Of a DNA stretch of 64,000 nt, positions 26,118 to 35,428 are shown piece by piece (the stretch's first letter is position 1; every line of letters begins with the position of its first letter). Source of the DNA: Candidatus Kryptonium sp. (GTDB lineage Bacteria; Bacteroidota; Ignavibacteria; Kryptoniales; Kryptoniaceae); the NCBI GenBank assembly GCA_025060635.1, contig JANXBN010000004.1, forward strand, positions 62,001 to 126,000, written 5' to 3'. The translations under genes and the position numbers were made by a program. A model generated the notes under the pieces. It had not been told where the DNA came from and did no database searches. It saw only the letters and a list, made by a program, of their open reading frames with translations.

Positions 26118-27845
26118 ATGTATGGTTATTTTGTCCTTGTCCTTCACACACATCTTCCTTATGTCATTGGGCACGGTAGATGGCCACATGGAATGGATTG
26201 GTTGAATGAAGCAGCAAGCGAATGTTATATCCCACTTCTTAACATTTTTAATGAATTAAAAGATGAAGGTGTAAATTTCAAAGTTACAATCAATATCTCG
26301 CCTGTGCTTGCGGAACAACTCGCAAGTAGAGAGTTTGTTGCGGAATTTCTACAGTATCTTCAAATGAGAATAGAACTTGCTGAACAAGACGAAATTGAAT
26401 TTGTAAGAACCGGAAGGAAAAATCTTGCAGGGATCGCAAAGTTTTGGAAGGAATACTATCAGAATGTTTTGGATAGCTTTACAAATAGATATTCTGAAAA
26501 TTTAATTTCTGCATTTCGTGAGCTTCAAGATTCTGGGCATCTTGAAATAATTACTTGTGCTGCGACCCATGGTTATTTGCCACTTCTTGCGCTTGACACG
26601 AGCGTTCAAGCACAGATTAAGCTTGGCGTCAGAGTTTATGAAAAATATTTTGGACGGAAACCAAAGGGTATATGGCTTCCTGAATGTGCGTATAGGCCGG
26701 GATACAGATGGAAAATGCCAGTTCAACCTGAAAATAATTTTGATGTCCTTGAGTATGAAAGGAAAGGTGTTGAAGAGTTTTTATCAGAAAATGGGATTGA
26801 GTTTTTCATCGTTGACACTGCAACTTTAAAAGGTGGGAAGACGATCGGGGTTTACCTTGAGAGATTTGAAGGATTGAAAAAATTATGGGAGCAGTTTGAA
26901 GCACAAGTTAGGTATAGACCTGAGGAAGAAAAATCCCCATATGAAATTTATCTTGTTGGTTCTGGAAAGCCTGAGAAAAAACCAGTTGCTGTTTTAACGC
27001 GAGATCCGAAAACAGGACTACAGGTATGGAGTGGAGAGTGGGGATATCCTGGAGATGGATGGTATCTTGATTTTCATAAGAAGAAATTCCCAAGTGGTTT
27101 GAGATATTGGCGTGTGACAAATTCAAAGGCAGATCTTGCAGATAAGCTTGAATATGAAATTGACAAAGTTGAATCTCGGCTTGAGGAAAATTCTTCGCAT
27201 TTTGTTGAACTTATAACAGCAACATTAAAAGAACATTTTGAAAAAACTGGCAAAGTTGGTGTTTTAACAGCACCATATGATACGGAACTTTTTGGACATT
27301 GGTGGTTTGAAGGTCCAAGGTTTTTAAAGAAGGTATTTCAAAAATTGAACAATTCAAGTTTCGTAAAACCTGCTACTGCTTCTGAAGCGATAGATAAAAT
27401 CAATCCGTCAACAGTTATCTCTCTTCCCGAAGGCTCGTGGGGTGAAGGAGGTTATCATTATATTTGGCTTAACAAAGATACAGAGTGGACTTGGAGGCAT
27501 ATATACGCTAACGAGATTAGAATGCATGAGTTAGCAAAAAGGTATTCAAATTCAAGCGATGAAAAATTGGTCTTTATGATGAAACAGCTTGCGCGTGAAC
27601 TTTTGCTTCTTCAGGCCTCCGATTGGCAATTTTTAATTTCAACTATATCAGCTCGTGATTATGCTGAAATGAGAGTTGTTTTTCATAACGAAAACTTCAA
27701 TAGGATAGCTGACATAATAGAAAAATATATCAACACCGGCGAGTTAAGCTTTGAGGAATGGAATTTCGTCGTGGGATGTGCTGAAAGGGACAATATTTTT
27801 AACGAGATTGATTTGAAATGGTGGGCTGAGGTTGAATTTCCGTGA
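26118..27845 (+). CDS. GH57 1,4-alpha-glucan branching enzyme (DUF1957 type)
   Basis: A 575-residue GH57 protein. The N-terminal catalytic barrel begins with VLVLHTHLPYV, carries nucleophile candidate E189 in WLPECAY and acid/base candidate D388 in APYDTELFGHWWFEG, and ends with a helical C-terminal domain (LARELLLLQASDWQFL near 495). This is the GH57 branching-enzyme layout, which introduces alpha-1,6 branches into glycogen and is common in thermophiles. No other glycogen gene is adjacent. Confidence 0.92.
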   Translation: MYGYFVLVLHTHLPYVIGHGRWPHGMDWLNEAASECYIPLLNIFNELKDEGVNFKVTINISPVLAEQLASREFVAEFLQYLQMRIELAEQDEIEFVRTGRKNLAGIAKFWKEYYQNVLDSFTNRYSENLISAFRELQDSGHLEIITCAATHGYLPLLALDTSVQAQIKLGVRVYEKYFGRKPKGIWLPECAYRPGYRWKMPVQPENNFDVLEYERKGVEEFLSENGIEFFIVDTATLKGGKTIGVYLERFEGLKKLWEQFEAQVRYRPEEEKSPYEIYLVGSGKPEKKPVAVLTRDPKTGLQVWSGEWGYPGDGWYLDFHKKKFPSGLRYWRVTNSKADLADKLEYEIDKVESRLEENSSHFVELITATLKEHFEKTGKVGVLTAPYDTELFGHWWFEGPRFLKKVFQKLNNSSFVKPATASEAIDKINPSTVISLPEGSWGEGGYHYIWLNKDTEWTWRHIYANEIRMHELAKRYSNSSDEKLVFMMKQLARELLLLQASDWQFLISTISARDYAEMRVVFHNENFNRIADIIEKYINTGELSFEEWNFVVGCAERDNIFNEIDLKWWAEVEFP

Positions 27846-27864
27846 TTTTTTTATTATTTTACTT

Positions 27865-27881
27865 TTGGCATAGAAATTGCT
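27865..27881 (+). promoter_or_regulatory. Sigma-54-type -24/-12 promoter
   Basis: The sequence TTGGCATAGAAATTGCT matches the YTGGCAC-N5-TTGCW consensus with only one change (T for C after TGGCA). GG at 27867-27868 and GC at 27879-27880 are separated by exactly 10 bases, as RpoN requires. Initiation about 12 bases on would leave a leader of roughly 19 bases before the ATG at 27911. The operon it would drive includes rpoN itself. No enhancer-binding protein gene is in the window. Confidence 0.7.
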
Positions 27882-27910
27882 GTCAGAAGTAAAATTTTTC
27901 TTCATTTTTT

Positions 27911-28507
27911 ATGAGTTTGAAGCCAATACTCATAGATGGCATCTATGTTGATCCGAAAGTTGCAACTTCATACTTTATGTGCGATGTTGAAAAGTGTAAA
28001 GGTGCTTGCTGTTTTATGGAGGGTGATTTCGGAGCCCCTCTTCTTGAAGAGGAGATTGAAATAATTCAAGATGTTCTTTCAATTGTTAAGCGATATCTAC
28101 CTGAAAAAAATCTTAAGTTCATTGAAAAATACGGTTTTTATGAGAAGAGCGAAACTGGATATTCAACCATGTGCGTTGATAAGAGAGAGTGTGTTTTTGT
28201 TTTTTGGGAAGATGGTGTTGCAAGGTGTTCATTTGAGAAAGCTTTTTTGAAGGGAGAGATTAATTTTAGAAAGCCCATCTCGTGTCATCTTTTCCCCTTG
28301 AGAAATTACGGGATAAACGGGGCTTTAGTTGGAGGTGAAGCTCTAAAATACGTCAAGATAAAAGAATGTAATCCAGCTGTTGAAAAGGGAGAGAAGGAAA
28401 AGGTAAAACTTTATGAATTTGTTAAACCCGCCTTGGTGAGATATTTTGGACAGGAATGGTATAACAAAATGGTGTCTCAAATTAAATCCTTAAATAACAG
28501 GAGGTGA
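27911..28507 (+). CDS. DUF3109 cysteine-rich protein
   Basis: A 198-residue cytoplasmic protein of the DUF3109 family. Cysteines occur in clusters: CDVEKCKGACC, CVDKRECVF, a lone ARCSF, ISCHLFPLR and ECNP, a pattern suggesting an iron-sulfur or zinc site as in YkgJ-type proteins. Biochemical role unknown. It is the first gene after the sigma-54-type promoter and ends 6 bases before rpoN, so the two share a message. Confidence 0.85.
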   Translation: MSLKPILIDGIYVDPKVATSYFMCDVEKCKGACCFMEGDFGAPLLEEEIEIIQDVLSIVKRYLPEKNLKFIEKYGFYEKSETGYSTMCVDKRECVFVFWEDGVARCSFEKAFLKGEINFRKPISCHLFPLRNYGINGALVGGEALKYVKIKECNPAVEKGEKEKVKLYEFVKPALVRYFGQEWYNKMVSQIKSLNNRR

Positions 28508-28513
28508 AGAAAA

Positions 28514-30004
28514 GTGTTAAAATATGGACAACATCAAACTTTAGAAACAAAGCTAACACCACAGCAAATTCAATACCTAAAGCTTCTTCAAGTCCCTGTT
28601 GTTCAACTTGAGCAAAAGATCCAAGAAGAGCTTGAACAAAACCCATTTCTTGAGGAAGGAATTGAGACATCGCTTGATGAAGTGTATGAACTTGAGCTTT
28701 CGGAAGAAGAAGATTTGGATCAAGCAGTGAAACAGGAGTTAGAAGAGGAATATGAAGAAATAACTGGGGACAAACAACCAAAGAAAGAGGAAGAATATAC
28801 ATTTGAGGATTTCGTTAAAGTTCTTCAAGATGAGGAGGCGTTTATTCCTAAAACGAAGGATGTAGTTGGAGAAGAACTTGAGGACGAGCTGCCTTGGCAA
28901 CCTCCATCTATTGAGCCACTTAACGAAAGACTTTTAAAACAATTTATGGCTGTCGCTGAAGATGATAAAGAAATAAGAATAGCCGAAGAAATTCTTGGCA
29001 ATATTGATGATGATGGATACCTCACAAGGAGCGTTGAGGAAATAGCCGAAGATTTACGGCTTGGAGAGAAAATGGAGGTGACAGCTCAAGAGGTTGAAAG
29101 TGTTCTCAAAAAAATTCAACGGCTTGATCCGCCAGGAATAGGGTCGAGAGATTTAAAAGAATGTCTCCTCGTCCAACTGGAAGTGGGAGATTTTCCGGAG
29201 GATAAGAAGGAACTTGCTGTTAAAATTTTAAGCACCGCATATGATGATTTTATGAAGAAAAGATATAATGAATTGGTCAAAAAGTTTGGGCTAAGTGAAC
29301 AAAAACTCAAGGAAGTTTTTCAAATAATACAACGGTTGAATCCAAAGCCTGGAGAGGGGAAAAGCATTGTGCAAGAATATATCGTTCCCGATTTTATTGT
29401 TGAGAGGATTGGTAATGAATTCGTCATAACTTTGAACGAAAAAAGAATTCCCAGCATCCGTTTGAACAGGAGTTATTACGATATCTTAAAGAAGCAAAAG
29501 AATATCAATTCGGAATTAAAAGAGGAACTGAAGAAACAGTTTTCAAGGGCTAAATGGTTTGTCATCTCTATTTATCAGCGAAGGGAAACGCTATTGAAGA
29601 TTATGAAAGCTATAGTTGAATTGCAGAGAGAATTCTTTGAAACTGGGGAATCGCTGAAGCCAATGATCTATAAAGATGTTGCCGAGAGAGCGGGCGTAGA
29701 TATTTCAACGGTAAGCAGGGCGGTAAATCAAAAATATGTCCAAACGGATTACGGTATTTATAAATTAAGGGATCTTTTCAGCGAAAAAATTAACACTGTT
29801 GATGGAAATGAGGTTTCAAATAAAGAGGTTAAAGAAAAAATAAAAGAAATAATTAGTCAAGAGGATCCTCGTAAACCGCTAAGCGACGAGCAAATTGCAG
29901 AGATCTTGCGAGCTCAAGGATTTAACATCGCAAGGCGAACTGTTGCAAAATACAGAGATCAGCTTGGAATTCCAACTGCAAGATTGAGGAGAAGAATTGA
30001 ATAA
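28514..30004 (+). CDS. rpoN: RNA polymerase sigma-54 factor RpoN
   Basis: A 496-residue sigma-54. The glutamine-rich region I (LTPQQIQYLKLLQVPVVQLEQKIQEELE, split here as LTPQQIQYLKLLQ and following), an acidic region II (about 50-115), the core-binding region (LDPPGIGSRDLKECL near 205), a helix-turn-helix (VAERAGVDISTVSRAVNQKY near 395) and the diagnostic RpoN box ARRTVAKYR near 473-482 are all present. It starts at GTG (28514) behind AGGAGGTG. Its own operon has a sigma-54-type promoter, which suggests autoregulation. Confidence 0.96.
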   Translation: MLKYGQHQTLETKLTPQQIQYLKLLQVPVVQLEQKIQEELEQNPFLEEGIETSLDEVYELELSEEEDLDQAVKQELEEEYEEITGDKQPKKEEEYTFEDFVKVLQDEEAFIPKTKDVVGEELEDELPWQPPSIEPLNERLLKQFMAVAEDDKEIRIAEEILGNIDDDGYLTRSVEEIAEDLRLGEKMEVTAQEVESVLKKIQRLDPPGIGSRDLKECLLVQLEVGDFPEDKKELAVKILSTAYDDFMKKRYNELVKKFGLSEQKLKEVFQIIQRLNPKPGEGKSIVQEYIVPDFIVERIGNEFVITLNEKRIPSIRLNRSYYDILKKQKNINSELKEELKKQFSRAKWFVISIYQRRETLLKIMKAIVELQREFFETGESLKPMIYKDVAERAGVDISTVSRAVNQKYVQTDYGIYKLRDLFSEKINTVDGNEVSNKEVKEKIKEIISQEDPRKPLSDEQIAEILRAQGFNIARRTVAKYRDQLGIPTARLRRRIE

Positions 30005-30025
30005 AAACAAATCACGATTTTTAAA

Positions 30026-30562
30026 GTGGGGAAAATTATAAGATCAACAACAATACTTGGTTTAATTCATAATGGACAAGCGGTGATGGGTGGAGATGGA
30101 CAAGTGACGCTTTCGGAAACAGTAATGAAACATGGTGCAAGAAAGGTAAGGAAGATCTACAACAACAAAATACTTGTTGGTTTTGCTGGTGCTTCAGCTG
30201 ACGCCCTTGCTCTGATGGAAAGATTTGAGGCAAAGCTTGAGCAATACAAAGGCAACCTTCTTCGTGCTGCAACCGAGCTTGCTAAAGATTGGAGGATGGA
30301 TAAATATCTTCGTCAGCTGAACGCATTGCTCGCTGTGATGGACAAGGAAAACGCATTGATAATTTCAGGAACCGGAGATGTAATTGAACCAGATGACAAG
30401 ATAGTTGCAATTGGCTCTGGCGGAAGCTATGCTCTTGCAGCAGCTAAAGTTCTCGTGAAACATTCAAATCTTTCGGCTCGGGAAATAGTTGAGGAATCTT
30501 TAAAAGTCGCCGCTGATATTTGTATTTATACGAACCATAATATCATAATTGAAGAACTTTGA
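30026..30562 (+). CDS. hslV: HslV (ClpQ) protease subunit
   Basis: A 178-residue N-terminal-threonine peptidase. After a short propeptide MGKIIRS the active-site threonine (T8) is exposed by processing, followed by [17 protein letters not shown] and the [12 protein letters not shown] and [13 protein letters not shown] motifs of HslV. It forms the dodecameric proteolytic core for HslU. The start is GTG at 30026. The hslU gene follows immediately. Confidence 0.95.
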   Translation: MGKIIRSTTILGLIHNGQAVMGGDGQVTLSETVMKHGARKVRKIYNNKILVGFAGASADALALMERFEAKLEQYKGNLLRAATELAKDWRMDKYLRQLNALLAVMDKENALIISGTGDVIEPDDKIVAIGSGGSYALAAAKVLVKHSNLSAREIVEESLKVAADICIYTNHNIIIEEL

Positions 30563-30591
30563 GATTAAAAAAATCAAAAGATGGAAAAGCG

Positions 30592-32010
30592 ATGATTAGA
30601 AATCAAATGAACAAGGGAGAAAACGAAATAGAACTAAAGCAGAGAAGAGATTTAAAGGAACTAACACCCGAGGAAATAGTTAAGGAACTTAACAAATACA
30701 TAATTGGACAAGATCAAGCCAAAAGAGCTGTTGCTATTGCTCTCCGAAATAGGTGGAGAAGGCAACAGGTTCAAGGTGAGTTAAGAGAAGAGATAACTCC
30801 CAACAACATAATTTTGATTGGTCCGACTGGTGTTGGAAAAACTGAGATCGCACGTCGGCTCGCAAAGTTGGCAAATGCTCCCTTTGTTAAAGTTGAAGCT
30901 TCTAAGTTTACAGAGGTCGGATATGTCGGAAGAGATGTTGAATCAATGATAAGAGAACTCGTTGATATTGCGGTTAACATGGTTAGAACCGAAAAAATGG
31001 AGGAAATCAAAGATCGCGCAAGAGAACTTGCTGAAGAAAGACTGTTGGACATATTATTGCCAAAGAGGAAGAAGAAAAAACATGACGAAGGCGAAGAATA
31101 CTATGATGATTACGAAAATGATGAAATGAAGCAAACGAGAGAAAAACTAAGAAAGCAATTACGGGAAGGAAAACTTGATTCAAGGACGATAGAAATAGAA
31201 GTATCCTCCCAATCTCTATCTGGTATGCAGATCGTCGGTCCATTTCCTATTGATGATCTCTCAATGAATATGCAAGATTTTATTGAAACGGTGATCCCAA
31301 AAAGGTATAAAAAAAGAAAGATGACGATCGCTGAAGCAAGAAATTATCTTATTCAAGAAGAGGCTCAAAAATTAATTGACATGGAGGCAGTTATAAAAGA
31401 AGCAAAAAGAAGAGTTGAAAATCTTGGGATCGTGTTTATAGATGAAATTGACAAAATTGCGAATCCAGGTGGTTACACAGTCGGACCCGATGTTTCAAGA
31501 GAAGGAGTGCAAAGAGATTTGTTGCCAATAGTTGAGGGTTCAAATGTTATGACAAAATATGGAATTGTGAAAACAGATCATATACTTTTCATAGCTGCAG
31601 GTGCTTTTCATGTTGCGAAACCAAGCGATCTTATCCCCGAACTTCAAGGTAGATTTCCGATAAGAGTTGAGTTAAATCCATTAACTGAGGAAGATTTTGT
31701 AAAAATTCTCACATTGCCAGAGAATGCTTTGATAAAACAATATAAGGCGCTTCTTGAAACTGAAGGAGTTGAACTTGAGTTTACAGATGAAGCAATACGG
31801 GAGATCGCTCGTTATGCAGCTCAAGTAAATGAACAACTTGAAAACATCGGGGCAAGACGACTTCAAACAGTTATGACGACGCTTCTTGAGGATATCTTAT
31901 TTGACGCTCCAAATTTAAAAGGACAGAAGATTTTAATAACAAAAGAATTTGTCCAGGAGAAACTCGCACCGATAGTTAAAGATCGTGATTTAAGCCGATA
32001 CATTTTATAA
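30592..32010 (+). CDS. hslU: HslU (ClpY) ATPase subunit
   Basis: The AAA+ unfoldase of the HslUV protease, 472 residues from the ATG at 30592. Motifs: [25 protein letters not shown], Walker [16 protein letters not shown], the pore motif GYVGRDVES, a long I-domain with a lysine-rich and acidic insertion ([16 protein letters not shown]), Walker [12 protein letters not shown] and the C-terminal DLSRYIL tail that docks into HslV. A TTG at 30559 overlaps the hslV stop and an ATG at 30607 is also possible. I favour 30592, but the start is uncertain. Confidence 0.93.
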   Translation: MIRNQMNKGENEIELKQRRDLKELTPEEIVKELNKYIIGQDQAKRAVAIALRNRWRRQQVQGELREEITPNNIILIGPTGVGKTEIARRLAKLANAPFVKVEASKFTEVGYVGRDVESMIRELVDIAVNMVRTEKMEEIKDRARELAEERLLDILLPKRKKKKHDEGEEYYDDYENDEMKQTREKLRKQLREGKLDSRTIEIEVSSQSLSGMQIVGPFPIDDLSMNMQDFIETVIPKRYKKRKMTIAEARNYLIQEEAQKLIDMEAVIKEAKRRVENLGIVFIDEIDKIANPGGYTVGPDVSREGVQRDLLPIVEGSNVMTKYGIVKTDHILFIAAGAFHVAKPSDLIPELQGRFPIRVELNPLTEEDFVKILTLPENALIKQYKALLETEGVELEFTDEAIREIARYAAQVNEQLENIGARRLQTVMTTLLEDILFDAPNLKGQKILITKEFVQEKLAPIVKDRDLSRYIL

Positions 32011-32079
32011 AGTTTAAGCCCTATTGCTATTGATATTTAGTGATAAAATTTTTAACTTAAATCAAAAAAATGTTAAAAC

Positions 32080-32952
32080 ATGCCTGTAACGCTTCCGATT
32101 GAAGTATACGAGGCATTTGAGAAATCTTTAGGGCGAGAGGATGCTAAGAAAGTTGTAAAATCACTTGAAACGGCGATCTCCGAAGCAACGGAATATAAGT
32201 GGGCTGTTTCAAAAGATGAAATAGTAACAGAAATAAGAAACGAGATTAAGGCTTTTGAGTCAAGAATTTATGATGGGTTTGATAATTTAAGAAATGAAAT
32301 TTACGGTAAATTTGATAGTTTAAGAAACGAAATTTATGATAAGTTTGACAACTTTAGAGCTCAAGTTCACGCTGATATTGAGGCTTTCAAAACTGAGGTT
32401 CGCAATGAGATTGAATCTTTTAGAGCAGAAGTCCGTGCTGAAATTAATACTTTCAAAACCGAAGTTCGCGATCAGATTGAATCTTTTAAGGCAGAATTTC
32501 GCGCTGAAATTAATACTTTCAAAACCGAAGTTCACAATGAGATTAAATCTTTTAGATCAGAAGTTCGCGCTGAAATTGACGCCTTCAAAACCGAATTTCA
32601 CAATGAGATTAAATCTTTTAGATCAGAAGTTCATGCTGAAATTGATACCTTCAAAACCGAATTTCACAATGAGATTAAATCTTTTAGATCAGAAGTCCGT
32701 GCTGAAATTGATACCTTCAAAACCGAAGTTCATAATGAAATTGAGTTGCTTAGGTCCGAAGTAAGGCGAGATTTTATCACGAAAGAATTGTTTGAATCCA
32801 GAATCAGTGAGCTTAGGATGGAAATAAAAGCGGAGTTAACGAAGTTGGATAAAAAATTTACAATAATGTTCGCAGTTTTACTTTTTGTGATCATATTTTT
32901 AAACCAGCAAGCTCTTGAATTTATAGCTAGACTTGTTGGGCTTCTGAAATAA
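32080..32952 (+). CDS. Hendecad coiled-coil protein with C-terminal membrane anchor (CCDC90/DUF1640-like)
   Basis: A 290-residue protein. An N-terminal head (1-50, ending WAVSKDEIVTEI), a stalk of 11-residue heptad-like units (about 55-230), a charged neck (ELFESRISELRMEIKAELTKLDKK) and one C-terminal membrane helix (260-286). Head, stalk and anchor in this order resemble the prokaryotic CCDC90/DUF1640 family. The stalk contains six 22-residue repeats, each of two hendecads of the type EVRAEIDTFK/TEVHNEIKSFR. The repeats are near-identical at DNA level, so stalk length is likely variable among strains. Orientation and function are unknown. Confidence 0.78.
   Translation: MPVTLPIEVYEAFEKSLGREDAKKVVKSLETAISEATEYKWAVSKDEIVTEIRNEIKAFESRIYDGFDNLRNEIYGKFDSLRNEIYDKFDNFRAQVHADIEAFKTEVRNEIESFRAEVRAEINTFKTEVRDQIESFKAEFRAEINTFKTEVHNEIKSFRSEVRAEIDAFKTEFHNEIKSFRSEVHAEIDTFKTEFHNEIKSFRSEVRAEIDTFKTEVHNEIELLRSEVRRDFITKELFESRISELRMEIKAELTKLDKKFTIMFAVLLFVIIFLNQQALEFIARLVGLLK
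32359..32754 (+). repeat. Six 66-bp in-frame tandem repeats
   Basis: Six consecutive 66-base units encode residues 94-225 of the coiled-coil protein, 22 residues per unit. Units three to six are almost identical in DNA, and the outer ones have diverged. This is the expected product of slippage or unequal recombination inside a coding region, not a CRISPR array or a non-coding repeat. Confidence 0.92.
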
Positions 32953-32963
32953 AAAGTCAACAT

Positions 32964-33926
32964 ATGGCTCAACTTTACATTGAGACTTCACAAAACTTTG
33001 ACGACTGGGACAAATTCAATTTATCCTCCGCACAATCAAATCCATTCCAAAGCTATGATTGGTTAAAAACCTACAGCGAGTTTTTCAACTTTTCAGTTAA
33101 CATTTTATTTGTCAAAAAAGGCGAAGAAACAATCGCTGGGCTGATTTATCCTTTGCGAAGGAAACTTTATTTTCGTGTTTCAACGCCGCTTCTTTTTTCG
33201 TATTACAGCGGGATATTATTTGGCACTTTCCAAAAAGAGAAACGACAGAAGATCATATCTGAAAAAAACGAAGCAATCCTCAAAATTCACGAGTATTTGA
33301 GAAGAGAACTTGATTTCTTTAACTTCAAACTTCATTACACGATTGATGATATCAGACAGTTTAAATGGCTCGGATATAAAATCTTGCCGAGACATACATT
33401 TGTACTTTCTCTTGAATCCACCGAAAAGATTTGGGATGGATTTAGCAATTCGTTAAAAAGGAAAATAAAAGATGCTCAAGAGCGCGGTTTGAATGTTGTT
33501 AGAACCAAGTGGGCTGATAAACTTGCAGAACATCAAATTTTAAGCTTTGAAAGGACGGGAGGTAGATTTTTTATTGGCTTGGATGAACTCAAACGACTTA
33601 TTCAAAATCTTGTAGAAAAAAATTTATTGACAGTTTATCATCTCGTTGATAAAAATAATCAAGTGATCGCTTCTCGCGGCGTATCTATATGGAACGGTAA
33701 AGCATATGATGTGATTGCCGGGATGGGTGAAAGAGAGATAAACAGCGCAACTCATTTCCTCGTTTGGAAAATACTTGAGGATCTGTCGTCGCAGGGTGTG
33801 AGAGAGTTTGATTTCTGTGGCGCGGATATTCAAAGCGTCGCTTTCTTTAAAATGCAATTTGGTGGGGATATTAGAATTTCCTTTGATGTAAGTTTTGCTA
33901 AAGGACTTGTGAAATTTTTCATTTGA
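32964..33926 (+). CDS. GNAT/FemAB-like (BioF2-type) acyltransferase
   Basis: A 320-residue protein. NPFQSYDWLKTYSEF near residue 26, LKRKIKDAQERGLNVVR near 165, a conserved DVIAGMGEREINSATHFLVWKIL stretch (split in two strands) and EFDFCGADIQSVAFFKMQFGG near 285 are typical of the BioF2/FemAB-like GNAT family, which often adds acyl or aminoacyl groups to cell-surface glycans or peptidoglycan. It is followed 6 bases later by a flippase gene, which supports a surface-polymer role. The exact substrate is unknown. Confidence 0.82.
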   Translation: MAQLYIETSQNFDDWDKFNLSSAQSNPFQSYDWLKTYSEFFNFSVNILFVKKGEETIAGLIYPLRRKLYFRVSTPLLFSYYSGILFGTFQKEKRQKIISEKNEAILKIHEYLRRELDFFNFKLHYTIDDIRQFKWLGYKILPRHTFVLSLESTEKIWDGFSNSLKRKIKDAQERGLNVVRTKWADKLAEHQILSFERTGGRFFIGLDELKRLIQNLVEKNLLTVYHLVDKNNQVIASRGVSIWNGKAYDVIAGMGEREINSATHFLVWKILEDLSSQGVREFDFCGADIQSVAFFKMQFGGDIRISFDVSFAKGLVKFFI

Positions 33927-33932
33927 TCAAAA

Positions 33933-35357
33933 ATGCGTGAAAATTTTATAATAGTTAAAAAGGCCGGGTTCGTAAGCTTATCAAAAGTTGTAAATTTGCT
34001 TGGGCTTCTTGTTGTGACGATTATATTAGCACGATACTTTACGAGATCTGAATTTGCTTCCTATGATCAATTTTGGCTTATTTTTAACACAATTTTCCCG
34101 GTGGCGTCATTTGCGTTTACGAGCTCAATTTATTTTTTCGGATCAAAAGAAAACGCCGGCGATTATATCACGGAGATCTTTTGGTTTTTATTGTTCGTTG
34201 GACTTATGGTAACATTTTTTCTTTTTCTGTTAAGTTCTGAAATAGCAAAATTCATAAAAAATCCGAGATTTGCTCAAGATTTTCCTGCATTTGCAATTTT
34301 CTCTCTTTTTTCGTTTCCATCAATTGTGCTTGATGCAATTCTAATTTTAAAAAATGAATTTAAAACTTTATTCAAAGTCACGACGCTGACAATAGTTGGA
34401 TATGCTTTTGCCGTTGTTTTAACTATTTTATATAAAATGAGCGTGGATTTCATTTTTATATGTCTTTCTGTGATTGCGCTTTTCAGATTTGTTTACACTT
34501 GGAGTTTGATACGGAAATTTTGGAATGTTAATTTGAAAGGTGGAAATAATTTGTTCCCGCACATAAAAGAGATCTTGCTATTTACATCTCCTCTCATCGT
34601 TGGGCATATTGGTGCTTTGGTTTCAAAGCAGGTTGATAAATATATAGTTGCAAATAATTTTCCAAGTGAGGTTTATGCGATTTATACGATTGGGGCGAGG
34701 GAATTGCCGATTGTCTCTTTGATAACGAGCTCTTTTGCTTCGGTTGTGTTTCCGGAGATCAGCAGGTTATATGCAAATGGCAGAGGCCTGGATGTTGCTC
34801 ATCTTATAAGGGATGTCGTTCGCACGACATCAATGTTTATAATTCCAACTTTTTCGTTTCTCTTGTTCTTCGCTGAAGAGTTTGTTGTAATCTTGTTTTC
34901 CGAGAAATATGTTGAAAGCACACCAATTTTTAGAATTTATCTTCTGTTTTTGCCAGTGAGGGTTTTGGTTTACAGCTCGGTATTATCGGCGTTGGGAAAG
35001 CAGAAAATCTATATGCTCATTTCACTTTTTGATCTTGCTTTTAACTTATCTCTTGGAGTTATTCTTGTTAAAGTAGTTGGTTTAATTGGACCTGCGATTG
35101 CGGTCGTTAGTTCAACTTTTGTTGAAGCTTTGTTAATGCTTCTTTATATTTCAAAGGTGCTCGGTGGGATAGGTTTATCAAACATTTTGCCTTTTAGGTT
35201 TATGTCGGCTTTATGGATTTCATCTTTGATATTGTCGGTTTTGTGCTATCTTGTGAGCTCGTTGATTCACGGTTTGATTTTAAAATTTATTTTGCCTGCG
35301 GTTTTGTTTTCCGTTATTTATCTCTTTCTCGTTGTCAGGTTTTTGAGAAAGATTTGA
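33933..35357 (+). CDS. Wzx/MATE-like polysaccharide flippase
   Basis: A 474-residue membrane protein with about 12-14 helices and the polysaccharide-transporter (MOP superfamily) pattern: GFVSLSKVVNLLGLLVVTIILARYF at the start, and HIGALVSKQVDKYIVANNFPSEVYAIYTIGARELP in the middle. Such proteins flip lipid-linked oligosaccharides. No glycosyltransferases are next to it. The only partner seen is the acyltransferase upstream. Confidence 0.87.
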   Translation: MRENFIIVKKAGFVSLSKVVNLLGLLVVTIILARYFTRSEFASYDQFWLIFNTIFPVASFAFTSSIYFFGSKENAGDYITEIFWFLLFVGLMVTFFLFLLSSEIAKFIKNPRFAQDFPAFAIFSLFSFPSIVLDAILILKNEFKTLFKVTTLTIVGYAFAVVLTILYKMSVDFIFICLSVIALFRFVYTWSLIRKFWNVNLKGGNNLFPHIKEILLFTSPLIVGHIGALVSKQVDKYIVANNFPSEVYAIYTIGARELPIVSLITSSFASVVFPEISRLYANGRGLDVAHLIRDVVRTTSMFIIPTFSFLLFFAEEFVVILFSEKYVESTPIFRIYLLFLPVRVLVYSSVLSALGKQKIYMLISLFDLAFNLSLGVILVKVVGLIGPAIAVVSSTFVEALLMLLYISKVLGGIGLSNILPFRFMSALWISSLILSVLCYLVSSLIHGLILKFILPAVLFSVIYLFLVVRFLRKI

Positions 35358-35428
35358 ATTTTTCAATTTTATTTTAAAAATTTTACTCGTAAGAAAACAC
35401 AAGTAAAAAGTTAAGGAGGAGAGCAAAA

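Noticed and set aside
32359-32754. Regular tandem repeats resembling a repeat array or CRISPR
   Set aside because: The 66-base units are in frame without spacers and encode a coiled-coil stalk.
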